From Zygnema cylindricum (taxonomy: Eukaryota; Streptophyta; Zygnematophyceae; Zygnematales; Zygnemataceae), in the NCBI GenBank assembly GCA_037447655.1, contig JBBHKE010003535.1, positions 144,937 to 208,936 of the forward strand: 64,000 nt of DNA. Direction: 5' to 3'. Below, piece after piece: positions 1 to 12,400 of the stretch. The stretch's first letter is position 1, and every line of letters starts with the position of its first letter. The notes under the pieces were generated by a model that had not been told where the DNA came from, made no database searches, and saw only the letters and a program-made list of their open reading frames with translations. Both the position numbers and the translations under genes were made by a program.

Positions 1-31
<31 letters not shown>
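1..31. repeat. (GA)n microsatellite
   Basis: Pure GA dinucleotide repeat at the window edge, continuing outside. It lies in what should be intron 4, or the region 3' of exon 4, of the phosphoglycerate mutase gene. Confidence 0.9.
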
Positions 32-33
<2 letters not shown>

Positions 34-309
34 AATAAGAGATTTAAATCATGTGAATTAAAACAACACACAGACATAAACCAAACTTACAAACAGTAGT
101 AAAAACGTATAGCAACAACTACTTTATTTGTTCAGGTGTGAGCCATTCAGAGACAACAAATTGCCATTAATTATATGCATTTTGGACAATTTTGTAGAAC
201 AAAACAAAAGAAAACAAAAAAAAAATAGAATACAACAAAGCAAACCAAACCGAAACAAGAACAACTCAAATCAAAAGAAAACAAAAACCTTGCACCACCT
301 CATGCTCAC

Positions 310-3001
310 CTCCTGCGAAGTGAGTCTGTCCAAGTACATAATGATAGAGCGTAAGGAGTTCCCATGGGCAGCGATAAGCACATTCTTTCCAGCCTTCAAT
401 TCCGGTTCAACAAATTCCTTGAAATAAGCAACAGCTCTTTCTGCACACATAGCTAAGCTTTCTCCATTTGGAGGAGGGATGTCATAACTCCGACGCCAAA
501 TTTTTACTTGCTCGTCTCCATATTTATCAGCAGTCTCCTTCTTGTTTAACCCTTGCAGCTCTCCATACCTGCAATCCCGAGAAAAAAAGTTAATATAATC
601 TATTTCAGCAAAGACCTTCTCCTTTAGTGAAGATTCTTCTTAAGTAAATATTTCTTCTCAAGTACTTTCTTTTGAACTATTGTAAGGGTCACAAGCCCGG
701 AAACAAAAAAAAAAAAAAAAGGTTGGACAAAAAAAAAGCCAAGAGAACAACAATGTTTTTGAACTACTGTTCGAATGGCAGGGCAGGAAAAACTAGCTTA
801 TTAAAGTTTGAACAGAAAGAACCTTAAGATAGCAATAACTGAAAACTTTCAGGCAGACAAAAAAATTGCTCCAAAGATGAATGCTGAAATAGCCTGATAA
901 ATGCACCTTCTTAGACATATCTATCCGAATAAGAAATAGTTTTTAAGTGTAATGACAATAAAATAGCCTAGCAAATGCCACCAAAACGACAACGCCCGAG
1001 CCAAAAAATTAAGATAAAACGTTAAGAAAACCAAGTAAGGTCAATCTTCAGTAAAATCAGGTTTAAAAAGTTTGAAAATGACATACATGCGTTCGTTAAG
1101 CTCCCATGCAGTATATACAGGAATGACTTCCTCCTCAGTATCAGTACTGAAGACTTTGCTCCATGCAATAGCCCTTTCACTTTCTCGATGAAGAATGACT
1201 GGCACCTGCTCAGAATTGTAATAAAACTTATTAACTGAAAGCTCCATAGGAAGACTGGCTTTCCAATACACCATTGGTTCTCGAACCAAAAGATACACGT
1301 AAGCAGCTTTTGTTCAGCATGAAAATCCACGTGTAAAAATCAAAACATTCCAGCCAGCTCAAAAACCTCGAGAATCAAAAACGCCTCAAAAGCAATCAAA
1401 CGAACAAAAAAATACTTGCTAGTGATAGTGTATGTGCAAGTATTTAAACAATATTTTTCTTTGAATTTTGGTTATTGCAGAAAGTGACAAAAAGACACCT
1501 CTATAATCAAGCTTATAAAAAAGTAATGCAAAAATTTCAAAACAAATAATAACCTGAAGCACGAACTTCAGTGGAAGGAACAAATCTGACCTGGTGTCAT
1601 TTGCATGAAATTCAACTCAGACACAACAAGAAATTATACTTTATGCAAGAGTATTAAAATAAAAACCAATTATCGCATAAGCAAGAGCAGTTAATCAAAC
1701 ACCAATTGTCGGGCATGCAAGCGCAATTCATTACACATCATTATAGTATATGCAAGAGCAGTTAATTAAAATTACCTTCTTTTTCCGATGCTGTGTCATT
1801 GCAAGCATAGCAGTCATTTGCGCCCTAATCAGGGCAGATGTAAATATGATATCTACAGGAATGTCACATATTCGCTTTCCTGCTTCCAGGGCCTCATCCA
1901 CTCCTTGCTGAGACAAAGGCACATCTACACATCCTGTAAAAAGGTTTTTTGAGTTCCATAGTGATTCTCCGTGACGAATCAATATTAGAGCTGCCGCTTC
2001 TGCATGTCACACAAGCGACAACGGAAAGTTAGACAAAAAACAAAACCAAAAACCAATAACAAAAAACAAAACAAAAAAAAGCAAGGACAGAAAACAAAAA
2101 AAAAGTACAACTAACAAAAAAAAAAGTATATATCCTCGCACTGTAGATCATGCACTCTGCTTCAGATTCAACAATCTGTTCCTGAAAGTTTGTGTATGAG
2201 AGAAAGAGAGGTGGTGGGATAGAGACAGAGAGAGTGCAAGAGATTACGACAAACAAACTGAAAAAGTGGATAATACTCAAATCAGGACCTGTAACTAATT
2301 TGGCTCTTTTGTCACTTCAACTCAACATTGGCACACAACATCGCAACAACTTTCCCAGACGTGTAAACCTCTTCTCAGGGTGTATCTCCCATGAAAGCTC
2401 AGTTTCTTAAACCGGACAGCTTTATCTGAATAGAACTTCATATAAGACTTCATAAGCTTCATGCCTTCGTATAAAACTCTAAATAAAACTTCACACCAAA
2501 AATTCAAAAAACTTGAAGAAGCACTAAACCTGACAAAAATCTGACAGCCAACCACTACTCCTGCCTCCTGCAACTGCTTTTCAGCCACTTATTACTCCGG
2601 AAAGCTACATTGCCCGCAAAAATAACACTAGTTAGAGCAGAGTGACATGGCCAATTTCAGTCCAGTCCTCTCCATTAAATAGTGTTGTTAACATTATTCT
2701 GTGATTTTCGGCCAGAAAAAAGTCACCAACAAATTAATTATATTTAACACGAATAGCAACAGCCATTGTACTTACTGCCCTCAGAAGTTATAGCTTCGAC
2801 ACTTGCATTGCCATTAGTACTGCCACTAGCTGTCACAGAAACACTCCAGCATTTCCTTTGGTTTCTTTTTGGACAACAAGCAACTTGTAAGGACAGCCGC
2901 CCAGGGTTTCTCCAAGAACTGCCTGGGAGTGAGGGAGAAGATGCAGGAGAAGCTTTCACTAAGGAAGCTGCAGCATATTCAATCTTCAATGCAGTAGCCA
3001 T
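310..3001 (-). CDS. Plastid 2,3-bisphosphoglycerate-dependent phosphoglycerate mutase, exons 1-4 (3' end outside window)
   Basis: Interconverts 3- and 2-phosphoglycerate; histidine-phosphatase superfamily, close to the Arabidopsis At1g22170/At1g78050 type. Exons on the minus strand: 3001-2776, 1999-1776, 1205-1087 and 568-310, joining in frame to 276 codons. Donors are GTAAGT, GTAATT, GTATGT and GTGAGC; every acceptor ends in AG. The first ATG (3001) sits in AACAATGGC, a good plant start context. Residues 1-75 are rich in Ser, Ala and basic residues, as in a chloroplast transit peptide. The catalytic motif LIRHGES puts the phospho-accepting His at about residue 85; LNERMYGE lies near 186-193 and the second active-site His is in AAHGNSLR near 258. 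The frame stops at a donor after LTSQE, so the roughly 50-residue family C-terminus must lie upstream of base 1. No stop or frameshift is seen. Introns 1-4 are 776, 570, 518 and at least 309 bp. Confidence 0.93.
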
Positions 3002-4390
3002 TGTTGAGGAAGAAATCAAAAACCAGCAGTCACAGTAACAAGAACTATTACTGTTGCGGTAGTGGTTTACTGAAAAATAATAAAGAATGTTAAAAAAATA
3101 ATTAAAAGATCGGAGTGTGCATATGCGGCATGAAGAAAAGCTGTAGAAGAGATAAGAGCTATTTGTGGAAAAAGCAGCTTAATGTTTTCTGGAAAAGCTG
3201 CACTGTAGTTTGGGGCTGTCGCAAGAGAATTTGGAGAGGAAATAAGAGGTGAAACTGAAAGCTTGCTGAAAACCAAATTTGGACAAGTGACTTGGCTATG
3301 GACAAATGCAAAGGATGTATATTCTTTATGCATCATTACATATGTCACACTGGACAATAGACTGTTGAACACCTCAATGAAGGTATGCATCAATCTGGCA
3401 TGATGTTCGGTTTTGAAAGTGATGTTCACAGTGGATTTTAGATTTGAACTTTTGAAGGAAATGAGAGGGACAAAAGACAAAGAGATCCCCAGTGATGTAA
3501 TGAATGCAGACGTCAGGAAATAATGATGTTTGAAAGCAGTTATTCAGGATGCAGATATGTACGGCTGGAATAGAATGAAAGCGTGAGGGAGAGAGGGGTT
3601 GCGGAGGCGAAAGCAAATGAAAGCCAGTGAGGATGCTTGTGTGGCAAAATAGAAGGATTTCATTGGTTTATCTGAGGAAAAAAGGCCCCAGCGAATACGG
3701 GCGGGCGGACGAGGTCGAACCGCCACGTAAGTAAGAATAAGACGAGAGTCGTACAGCCATGGATGGCGCTGATTTGAAGCGCATATTCCTACGGAATAGG
3801 TCGAAAAAAGTACTAGATTCGTACTGTTTTCTGTACCATCGCTAGAATCTCGGGAGATAATCACGTGTACAAATTCGAATGTCCCATTGGCTGCGACCAT
3901 ATGACGGCGCCGTAAGTTTTCAGGTTTCCCCTTCTTAAATCCAGCATTTTGCGGCCTATTTCCGCGTCCTCCAAACGTGTGTCTATGTGTTATGTACGGT
4001 TTGCTGGATTTCCCACGAGCCAGCTTTCTCGCATTGAAAAGGAAAACGACAAGTGGTGATTAACATCACGGTTTCATTCTTCCGCCACGTGTCAACAGAA
4101 TTAACGCTGTCCGATATAGCGTCAGAAAATATCGTCTAGCGCGCTATGGCACTACAGTATTTGTCGTAAAACTAAAATTACAAGCGCGCTACGTGCTATA
4201 GTGTCCAGTAAAATTTAGCGACACTTTCACAGTTAGCGTTCCAACAGTTCTAATAATCTCAGTATAATGTTCAGACTTCAACGCTAGTTTCATAACGCTC
4301 AAGTTTTTATATTAGCGTTTCCAGAAACTGGAAACTGGCTTATTCTTGAGGGTATGGATCGGCATGTGTGAATAGCTAAACCGCATTCCC
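3002..4390 (-). promoter_or_regulatory. 5' UTR and promoter region of the phosphoglycerate mutase gene
   Basis: About 1.4 kb upstream of the start codon with no convincing gene; the short open frames here lack recognisable similarity. Two CACGTG G-boxes are visible (3862-3867 and 4086-4091), a motif common in light- or stress-regulated plant promoters. No clear TATA box or transcription start could be fixed. Assignment as promoter is by position only. Confidence 0.4.
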
Positions 4391-5310
4391 GTTGTCCAAT
4401 TCGAATAGTACGCACGAAACAAACGCGCTAACATTACGTGCCATTCGCATCGAACGAGTTTGAAATGTTAATAAAATGCGTACCCGACTTTGTACTCGTA
4501 CTTTAGAGTACATTTAAGTACATTGTCCGTATAGTTTCGTACTTTTAGGGTTAATTGAAGGGGATTTTAGGGTTTTTAGAGTACATCGCTGTACATTCTT
4601 GTACATTTCAGTGCAGTTGCCTCGCATTTTTTGTCTACATTTATATATAGTGTCCTTATATTTCCATACTTTTAGAATTATGATTTTAGGATTTTTAGGG
4701 TACATTCCGGCATAAGTCAGTTACTCGAACTTCCATTTTCCGTACATTTACGTACTATGTTATTTTAGTTACACTTAGGGTTTTTAACATAGTTCAAAAG
4801 TAGGTGAAAGTAGGCCCATACAATATGCCTATTATATGCAAAACATACAATATGACCTTAAGACCCATATTGTATTCGGACCTATTCGGCCCAATTAAAA
4901 CATTCGGACCAAAAATTAGACCAATTAAAACATTCGGACCGAGAATATTTGTTTACACCGTCAGATTCGGACGATCGGACTGTCGCTGATCAAAATAACG
5001 ATCTAAGAAGATCACATGAAAAGCCCATAACACAACTTACGCTAAAGTCGCCGACCAAAGGCATACCATAAAATGCCTACTTTTGAACTATGGTTTTTAG
5101 GGTACAGTTTTCATACATTTCCATACATTTGCGTACATTTTCCGTACGTTTTATGAATTCTTAAGGTTTTTTCAAGGTTTAAGAGGACAATTTTTGTACA
5201 TTTTCCGTACATAGTACAACGAAAACTATACTAAATTTGCAAAAAATATAAGATCGACGAATACTACGTAAAAATCGTAAAAAAGTTGAAATACATAAGA
5301 ATTGGACAAC
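4391..5310. mobile_element. TIR element (MITE-like), interrupted by a second MITE
   Basis: The ends are perfect 12-bp inverted repeats (GTTGTCCAATTC ... GAATTGGACAAC). The interior is a string of degenerate GTACATT / CCCTAAAA motifs with no coding capacity. A related copy lies in opposite orientation at 23251-23989, inside an intron of the nucleotidylyltransferase gene. Both share the stretch with ATGCGTACCC and the ACGAAAACTA...TACTACGTAAAAATCG end. Without the nested insertion this copy is about 620 bp. A TA flanks the right end, but the left flank is CCC, so the target duplication is unclear. Confidence 0.7.
4790..5090 (+). mobile_element. 301-bp TA-flanked MITE, copy 1
   Basis: Inverted ends TAGTTCAAAAGTAGG ... 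CCTACTTTTGAACTA, flanked by or ending in TA as expected for Tc1/mariner-type (Stowaway-like) elements. It is inserted in the surrounding TIR element. A second copy of exactly the same length lies in opposite orientation at 18326-18626. The internal open frame shared by both copies is short and has no recognisable function. Confidence 0.8.
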
Positions 5311-5329
5311 TATGGTCTAATCATATTCG

Positions 5330-5790
5330 CAACGTACTTTTTGTACCTGGTCTACGTAGAAATATTTTCTCAGTATAAGTCGTCACCTTCGAAGGCATCA
5401 AAGAAGAGTTTGGTAACAATAAAGTAGATTCCAATATTATAATCGACAAAACCAGTGCGAGCTTTGGCGTAGTTAAATAATTTATGTACGTTTTGAAATC
5501 CTATAATCCACCCAAACTCTTTTCTTTAAGTACTAGTGTAGAAAGTTTTCCACTTTGGCATTTGCGCTATGGTCATTCAAACAACGACAACTTGATTACA
5601 TTCCAAATCTTGTCACCGGACTAAACCCTTATTTTATCAAATCTTTGGATTTTTGTCATGGTTGCGTGTGAGGCAAAATATCGCGTCAATATTTTCCAAG
5701 TATCACCACAGTTGACACCGACCCACATGCACTCATCCATATCAAGGTGTGTGGACTCGTGCAAATCAAAAAATAACTTGTTTGCTCATC
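5330..5790 (+). pseudogene. Copia integrase fragment (GAG-pre-integrase and start of the core)
   Basis: Conceptual translation in shifted frames gives NHIRNVLFVPGLRRNIFS, then a histidine block resembling LWHLRYGH, then SLDFCHGCV.GKI, and a run like TDPHALIHIKVCG. These are the zinc-binding pre-integrase domain and first strand of a Ty1/Copia integrase, similar to the intact version at 10.97-11.2 kb. Several stops and frameshifts make it a dead fragment. No LTR is attached. Confidence 0.7.
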
Positions 5791-5886
5791 AATTTTGAAT
5801 TTTGTCCTCTATTTAATTTTCTCAAAAAATAAGGAAATAGCTATATTTTCTACTCTAAATTTGCGCAAGTGCAAAATTTATTATTT

Positions 5887-6157
5887 TCATTGAGCTAATA
5901 AGTATACAACAAAGATACCAAATTTACCCAAACTATCCCTCTGTTTGATTAAAATCTCTTCTAAACTAATAAAAGTTTTATTTTGCGCATTTTTTTTTTC
6001 CATGGAGAAAGCATAAGCGAAGCCATTTTCAATCATCAGAGGTTGTCGGCCTAAACTATCCCAAATTTTTTCATTTTTATAGTTGTTTTGTAGAGTTAAA
6101 AAGTAATCTGGTTATAAAAGAGACAACAACTGTTTTAGATCATAAAAATTGATTCAT
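5887..6157 (-). pseudogene. Bacterial-looking ORF B (broken)
   Basis: An ATG at 6157 overlaps the stop of the upstream ORF in an ATGA arrangement, as in tightly packed bacterial operons. A 1-nt shift then opens a frame of about 85 codons with one internal TAA, including IWDSLGRQPLMIENGFAYAF and SLEEILIKQRDSLGKFGIF, ending at TGA 5887-5889. Codon content is AT-rich but reads as a normal soluble protein. I do not recognise the family. It could be chance, but two adjacent protein-like frames make that less likely. Confidence 0.4.
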
Positions 6158-6480
6158 AAACTTAGATATTCTTTTTTGCTCAGATTAGTGACGTTAATGC
6201 ATTGTTTATAAAGCTGATCAAGTAAACCAGCTAAAGCTTGTTCACCGTCAACCACTGGCGGATTAGCAACAACAGCATGAATTTCTTGCTGTTGTTGTTC
6301 CGAGAAGCGAGCTAAATAGTTAGTTAAACGAGAGCGAATATTTTCTGGATTACCTTCTAGTAAACAAAGCGGCGCATGAGCACTACTAATTTGCCAACAC
6401 GCAAGTAGCTTTTCCAACAACAATTCAAATCTTTTTTTTAGAATAACAAGCGGCCGGCCTCAACGACGCTCTAAAGCAAA
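6154..6480 (-). pseudogene. Bacterial-looking ORF A (C-terminal part of an unknown protein)
   Basis: About 100 codons open on the minus strand up to TGA at 6154-6156, with a leucine- and glutamine-rich, helix-like composition (LLEKLLACWQISSAHAPLCL, FSEQQQQEIHAVVANPP, ALAGLLDQLYKQ). Upstream the frame continues as ILELFALERR followed by a TGA, so the gene is broken. The GC-rich GCGGCCGGCC at 6450-6460 is unlike its surroundings. It has no plant-repeat signature, no introns, and an ATGA overlap with the next ORF. I infer a transferred bacterial fragment or an assembly contaminant, and do not recognise the product. Confidence 0.4.
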
Positions 6481-6701
6481 TAATTCCAAAATATGCAATC
6501 AATCAAAATCATAAAGAAGGAAAAAAAAGGTTTTGTTGCTGCAATGCTAAATAATGCGGGGCAAAAAAAAAAGAATTATTGTTTTGTGAGTAAAAACTAT
6601 AGCAACTAGTAAGAAAACAAGTTATTTGACGCTTTTTGGCTATAAATTTTTGTTGCCCGGGTAAAATATTAGCCCGAAAACCAAAGGATTGTGTAGAACA
6701 C

Positions 6702-7498
6702 TGAAATTTTGTGGTCTCCATTAACCCACAAAATGAGCAGCCTATGTAAAGCCTCTAGGATAATATTTGCCCCTTTCACTTTCCCACTGAATAAGTGTCG
6801 CCCAGGCACAAAAATTAGCTGACCACCCTCACCTCACCCATGTGAGGACAAGACTCCTTTGAGTCAAACGTAAAAAGAACCACTAAATTTGCTCCCCTGA
6901 GCAGTTAGTTATAGATGGCCTATAAATACAAAAGGTCACTCGAGAGAGGCGCCTCAAACACGCTAAGTCCCTTAACTCCTACTCACAACTACCTATTACT
7001 CTACCCTAGGCTAATCAAAAGGGTGTATAGTACAAGAAGGTACGGTGGCCGACTGTACTTCTTGTACGGTCATTGTACAACATGGCCTTTTGGTTGACAC
7101 TTGTCAACATGGGAGCCATCGTTCTTCCTCCCATCATTTCCGGCGTCTAATGATATGGCGCCACGTGGCACAGCGCGCCACTATGTTCGAAAGCCGCTAA
7201 ATATTCATTCGGGTTTGGTTGGGGCGACGACGCCAATTTTTGAATGTTTTAGTGGAATTGATGTTTGCGTAATACTCCGAACTAAATACGTGTATCGTTT
7301 CGTCACCCCATTAATGGTTAAGGCGTACGTCTACATATTAGATCAAGGTCCAAATGTGGTTAGTGCAACATTTTGGTAATCTATCAATCTGTTTGCCAGT
7401 TTCTTTCTGACTATGGCGGCAACCATAGTGACTCTCTCTCTCTCTCTTCACTCTAGAGTCTAAATTAAGAAGTGAATATTAATTACTTCTTTTCAACA
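6702..7498 (-). repeat. Family A 3' LTR (797 bp)
   Basis: Starts TGTTGAAAAG at 7498 and ends AAATTTCA at 6702 on the minus strand. It shares with the other family A LTRs the leader hairpins, a GCCACGTGGC box (about 7160) and the gag start codon (ATG at 6721) in a hairpin loop. It follows an RNase H remnant, so it is the 3' LTR of a truncated autonomous element. The sequence beyond the LTR end (AACAC on the plus strand) leads into the bacterial-looking piece. Confidence 0.8.
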
Positions 7499-7870
7499 CT
7501 CCATTTAGCTCTTAGTAAACTTTTAATATAAGTCCACAACTTTATCTGCAAAAAAATTAACTTAGGAGAGGGTACCGGTTTTGTTATCATGTCTGCAATC
7601 ATCTCTTTATCACTTTTATGAACCGGTTTAGTTATTTTATTCTCAACCTTCTTTTTGACAAAGCTTAAACTTATACTCATATGTTTAGCTTTGAAATGGT
7701 GTTTCGGATTGGCCGCGATAGAGATATCAACGTGACTATCACAAAAGACATTATGAGTCCCATATTTCATGAACCCAAGTTATTCGAGTAGAGATTTTAA
7801 GTTTGTAGTCAAGATTATTAGAGTTCGTTTCAAGCTTGTAGCCAGGATCCCTACCAATCTGCAGGCAAAC
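7499..7870 (-). pseudogene. Copia RNase H C-terminal remnant
   Basis: The minus-strand frame reads YGTHNVFCDSHVDISIAANP, then HHFKAKHMSIS and ADMITKPVPSPK. This is the typical end of a Ty1/Copia RNase H (CDxxxAIxIAxNP, KHxxI, ADxxTKPL). It stops directly before the LTR, as expected for the 3' end of pol. Upstream the frame decays, with LE.LGFM still visible. It shows that family A once had autonomous members with a full pol. Confidence 0.8.
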
Positions 7871-8070
7871 TTGGTAGCCATTACTGCTTATCCATTTCCA
7901 TAGACCATTGTAGCATTAATGTATTATGGAAAGGTTACATTTTTAGTTTTCTTAATGGATTCCCAAGGGATGGGAGGCACCATGGGAGGTGAAGAGGATA
8001 ATGACACTGAACTGCTTCCGGATATGGAAATAGTAGAGTTAAAAATTTCATCATAAATTATGTAGCAATA

Positions 8071-8074
8071 ATAG

Positions 8075-8142
<68 letters not shown>
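8071..8142. repeat. (TA)n microsatellite
   Basis: About 70 bp of pure alternating TA. Confidence 0.95.
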
Positions 8143-8145
<3 letters not shown>

Positions 8146-8313
8146 AAAAGCCTCGATATATTAGCGATACATCGGCAATGCATAGCGATAGTTAGCTTTT
8201 CAGTATATCGAAACGATATTAAGCTTTTCAATATATCGAAGCGATATATCGATTATCGCGTACCTGAAATTCGATACATATCGAATATCGACAAACGGTT
8301 CTGGATACCCCAC
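8143..8313 (-). mobile_element. hAT-like element end fragment
   Basis: Ends in GATACCCCACACTA, the inverted terminal sequence of the hAT-like element at 16139-17264. The following CGATATATCG-rich stretch also matches that element. The other end is not found because the AT repeat truncates it. Confidence 0.55.
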
Positions 8314-8986
8314 ACTATCTATAATGCTTAAACTTTTATTAAATGTATGGAAAACGCAGATACTTTCTCCAAGTGGCGCATAGATAGGCCCGAAAAGTTG
8401 TAAACTTTGTGATATAGGGAGGTGCCACGTAGGCGTGTATTTTACACTACGGGAGCCGTACGATTATGATTCCGAGAAGGCACTGTATTCTACACTCTTA
8501 ATGTGTATAAAGCACTCAATGCATTTGGACTTTGGAGCGTCGTTTAGTGCGAGTCCAACAAATTTTTATTCGAAAAAATGCACAACAATTAGGTACATTT
8601 TAGTACACTACACCACCAATCGCTATTGGCGTAGAAGTTTCTTTAGCGTATATGAATAGTTATCGTGGTTTATGCTATTTAAGAATTTGAAAAAATTGAA
8701 AAAAAACATACATTCTAATTGTTTAATAATTATAATTTGGGTCTTTGAAAAAAACAAATGTCGGTCGTAACCATGCTTACACTAATATAGGTTTTTGTAC
8801 AAAATCTGATAAACCGTACACAAATCGTATGTTCACAGAGTGGAACCGTGGTTGCGAGACGAATATGTGCGAATGTGATATTTGACAACCCGATTTCATC
8901 CCCTTTTTATAACGCATACTCTCATGCGTCCACGGTTACTAAAAATCATTAATTATATTTTTTTCACTTAAAACTGTACAAATTAG

Positions 8987-9460
8987 TGTTGAAATACAAT
9001 TAAAGCATTCTACACTACTTGTTGTTACCTACAATATTTTTAGTGTTCTATTTGCTACGCTATAAGTCTTGTACTTCGGTTTAGCATTCTATACTTTATT
9101 TAGTGGAATGTACATACCTTTATTATAATTGATGATTCTTGCGTAGGAATCTCTTTAGTCTTAGATTCTTTTTACCATAACTAGATGTACCTTCCTAAGT
9201 TACGCTCTAGGCTAGATGTACCTTTTAGAGCCTTTTTGTGGCTACTCCTTACCTCGTCTTACTATAAGACTCTCTTGTGTCATCGTGAATATTAATCAAA
9301 AATTAAAAGACACTTGAACGACAAACCTCTCACTTGTTCCTTGTTTGTCGTTGCTTTTCTTCCCTGTCTTATTTATCTTAGTGTCTTTCTTGTTTTGTCT
9401 TTTCTAAGATACTTTCCGACACTTTACTCTTTTCAGCCTTTTATGGCATCACATTCAATA
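8987..9460 (+). repeat. Copia 5' LTR (474 bp)
   Basis: Begins TGTTGAAATAC and ends CATTCAATA, with short inverted ends TGTTGA/TCAATA. The gag ATG (9443) lies inside the LTR, 18 bp before its end, so gag translation runs across the LTR/primer-site junction. Confidence 0.95.
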
Positions 9461-12400
9461 GGTTATGGGCCTAGCCCTTCGTCTGTCTCAAACTCTGGGC
9501 CGAAATTTCACGGCGAAAATTTTTATGACTGGAAGTTTCAAATCCAGCATTTGTTTTTTTTCGAAAAAATTTGGGGACACATTAATGGCACTGTCAAGTT
9601 GCCTGTCCTTCCTGAAGCTGGTGACGCCTCCTTTGCTACTACTCAGACAGTTGTCGCTTCATGGATTGAAAAAGATTTTGTCGCGCTGTCTCGCCTTGTC
9701 CTTTCTTTGGACGGCCAAATTGCAAACCGGATTCGCGAAGCGACAACTTCTAATTAGGCGTGGCAGATTTTGTGTCGCGCCTACGAAACTGACACTTGGC
9801 CACATCGATTGGCCCTACGTCGACAGTTCAACAGCGTGCAAAAAGATAAATCTGAATCTATGCTTGTTTTTATTCAAAGAGTTTAATCATTGGCTGGACG
9901 ACTTAAATGCATTAATTACAAAATCACGCATGAGGATCTCATAAGTGTCATTTTAGGTGGATTACCTCTCTCTTTTAACTCTTTTGCAAGTACGGTCAGT
10001 ACTAATACATCGACTGTCACTTTGGAAGATCTCACTAATCGGTTATTACACGAAGAGACGCGTTTAAATCTTAACAACCCTGTCGTTTCTAATGATGGTT
10101 CGGCGCTTTTTGTCTCTTCTCCCAAGAAACCTCCAATGATTGCAGGATCTCAACTTTTTTGCAAGTACTGCAAAGAGCGTGACCACGTCATCGACGCGTG
10201 CCCTGCATTGGCTCGGAAACGCGAAAAAGACCGTACGGCTGGGGGACCACGAGGACTTTCTACACCAAATCCAAATCCAAAGTCCTTGTCGTATCCCCAC
10301 GCCTATCCACCGCCACCTGGTCATGCGGCGCACGCGGCGATCGACTTCAATTTGCCGTATGGCCCACCGCCACCGTGGTATACGACTCCTCCTTTTTACT
10401 ATCCTCCTTCAAATCCGCCGGCTTCACCGGATGTTTTTCCCATGTCCACCCAAAATATTGGGTCTGCGTCACGTGCAATTGTACCTGTCCCAAATACACC
10501 TCCCCCACTTCCCTCCGTGGACTATGGGTACGCATTTTCGCAATCAGGTAATCCTTCTGATTGGCTAATTGACTCAGGCGCTTCTCATCACATGTGTTGT
10601 CAGCGTGATATAATGCTTAATATGGTTCCCCTTTCCATCCCTCTACGTATTCATTTGGGTAATAATATGATTCTAACCTCCACTCTCGTTGGACAGGTGC
10701 ATATTAAATCCGGTTCGCACGCTTCTCGTCCAATCATATTGGACAAAGTTTATTTCGTACTTGACCTCAAAAAGAATCTTTTTTCGGCTAGTTTGGCTTT
10801 GCGCCATGGGAATTTTGGTGTCATCACTGAAACCCACGTTCAATTCTTTTCCTCCTCAAAAGATCTCATTGGTAGTGGGACTAGAATGGGCAACTTATAT
10901 CTTTTAAATTTTTTTAATGATATTGCTCATGCTTTTGTAGCTCATTCGCTTTCTTCTTCCTCTTTTTTGACATGGCATCTTCGATACGGTCATCTTAATG
11001 GTGCTAGTCTAGCTTCCTTTGGGAAAGGGCTTGTAAATGGCATCGATATTTTTAATGAAAACAAGATTGACTTTTGTCATGGTTGTATTTTTGGAAAAAT
11101 GCCTCGCTTACCATTTCCTTCTTATTCTTCTCGCTCTTTGGCTCCCCTTGATCTCATTCATAGTGATGTATGCGGTCCTATTCCCATTCCAAGCCTTAGT
11201 GGCGCATCTTATTTTCTTACTTTTATTGATGATTTCTCTCGCTTTACACATGTTTATTTTATGCGTCATAAATCTGAGGTGTTTACCCATTTCCAACATT
11301 TTAAGGCGCTTGTCGAAAATCACTTGTCGTATCGCATCAAAACAATTCGCACGGATAATGGGGGAGAATTTGTTTCCAATGAGTTTTCCGAGTTTTTACT
11401 CACACATGGTTTTATTCATCACAAAACTTCTCCTCATTCTCCTCAACAAAATGGTGATGCCGAACGTCTCAATCGCACTCTCATTGACATATCTCCCTCT
11501 CTTCTCCATTTTGCCTCTTTACCTTTCCATTTTTGGGCGAAAGCCTTGCTAACTTCCTCTTATATACGTAATCGCTCTCCTACCTCTTCTCTCTCTAACA
11601 AAACTCCTTTTGAAGCATGGCATGGAACTAAACCTGATGTCTCCCATTTTCGCATTTTTGGGTGCGAAGCATACTTCAAAATCCTTCCTCCTTCCAATGG
11701 TAAATTAGGTCTTCGAGCTATGCGAGGAATTTTTGTGGGATACTCCCCGAATTCCAAAGCATATCGTATTTGGTGTCCGACTTCTCACCGCATTATCACC
11801 ACTCGTGACGTTATTTTCATGAGACTCCTCTTATACGTACACCTATACCAGATTTCCCCATCACTCCTCTACCCAGTTTATTCCCTCCTTATGATACCGA
11901 CATCTCTAAATCTAATACCACCTTGCTCACACCCCTTTTAACCCCATCGCAAAATATCCCCCCTTTACACCCTCACATTTCCCCTATTTCTACAGATCTT
12001 ATTCTTTCCACAGATTCTGTCTCTTCCTCCAATTCCGGCAATAAATTTTCTCAAGTTCGCTCCACGATTTCTGGTACTGTACAATCTGTCGCTGATGACG
12101 CGACACACCTGGACGCGACAAAATCTCCTAATGCTGTACGACTTGTCGCTGGTGACGCGACGGTTCTTGACGCGACAAATTTTACTCATGTACGACCTGT
12201 CGCTGGTGACGCGACGGTCCTGAACGAGACAAATTTCATCAATGTTCGACCTGTCGTTGGTGACGCTTCGGTCCTTCATTCGACAAATTTATTTCCACGT
12301 CCTTTGGAGATCACTTCGCCGACACGTGTCACTCACAATTCAGTCATTACTACGCCACTTACGCCACCTGCTGAACAACTTGCCGTACGTCAAAGTACGC

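Noticed and set aside
3067-3900. Overlapping minus-strand open frames of 80-137 codons upstream of the phosphoglycerate mutase start
   Set aside because: No recognisable domain, low-complexity composition, and they sit in the promoter/5' UTR region.
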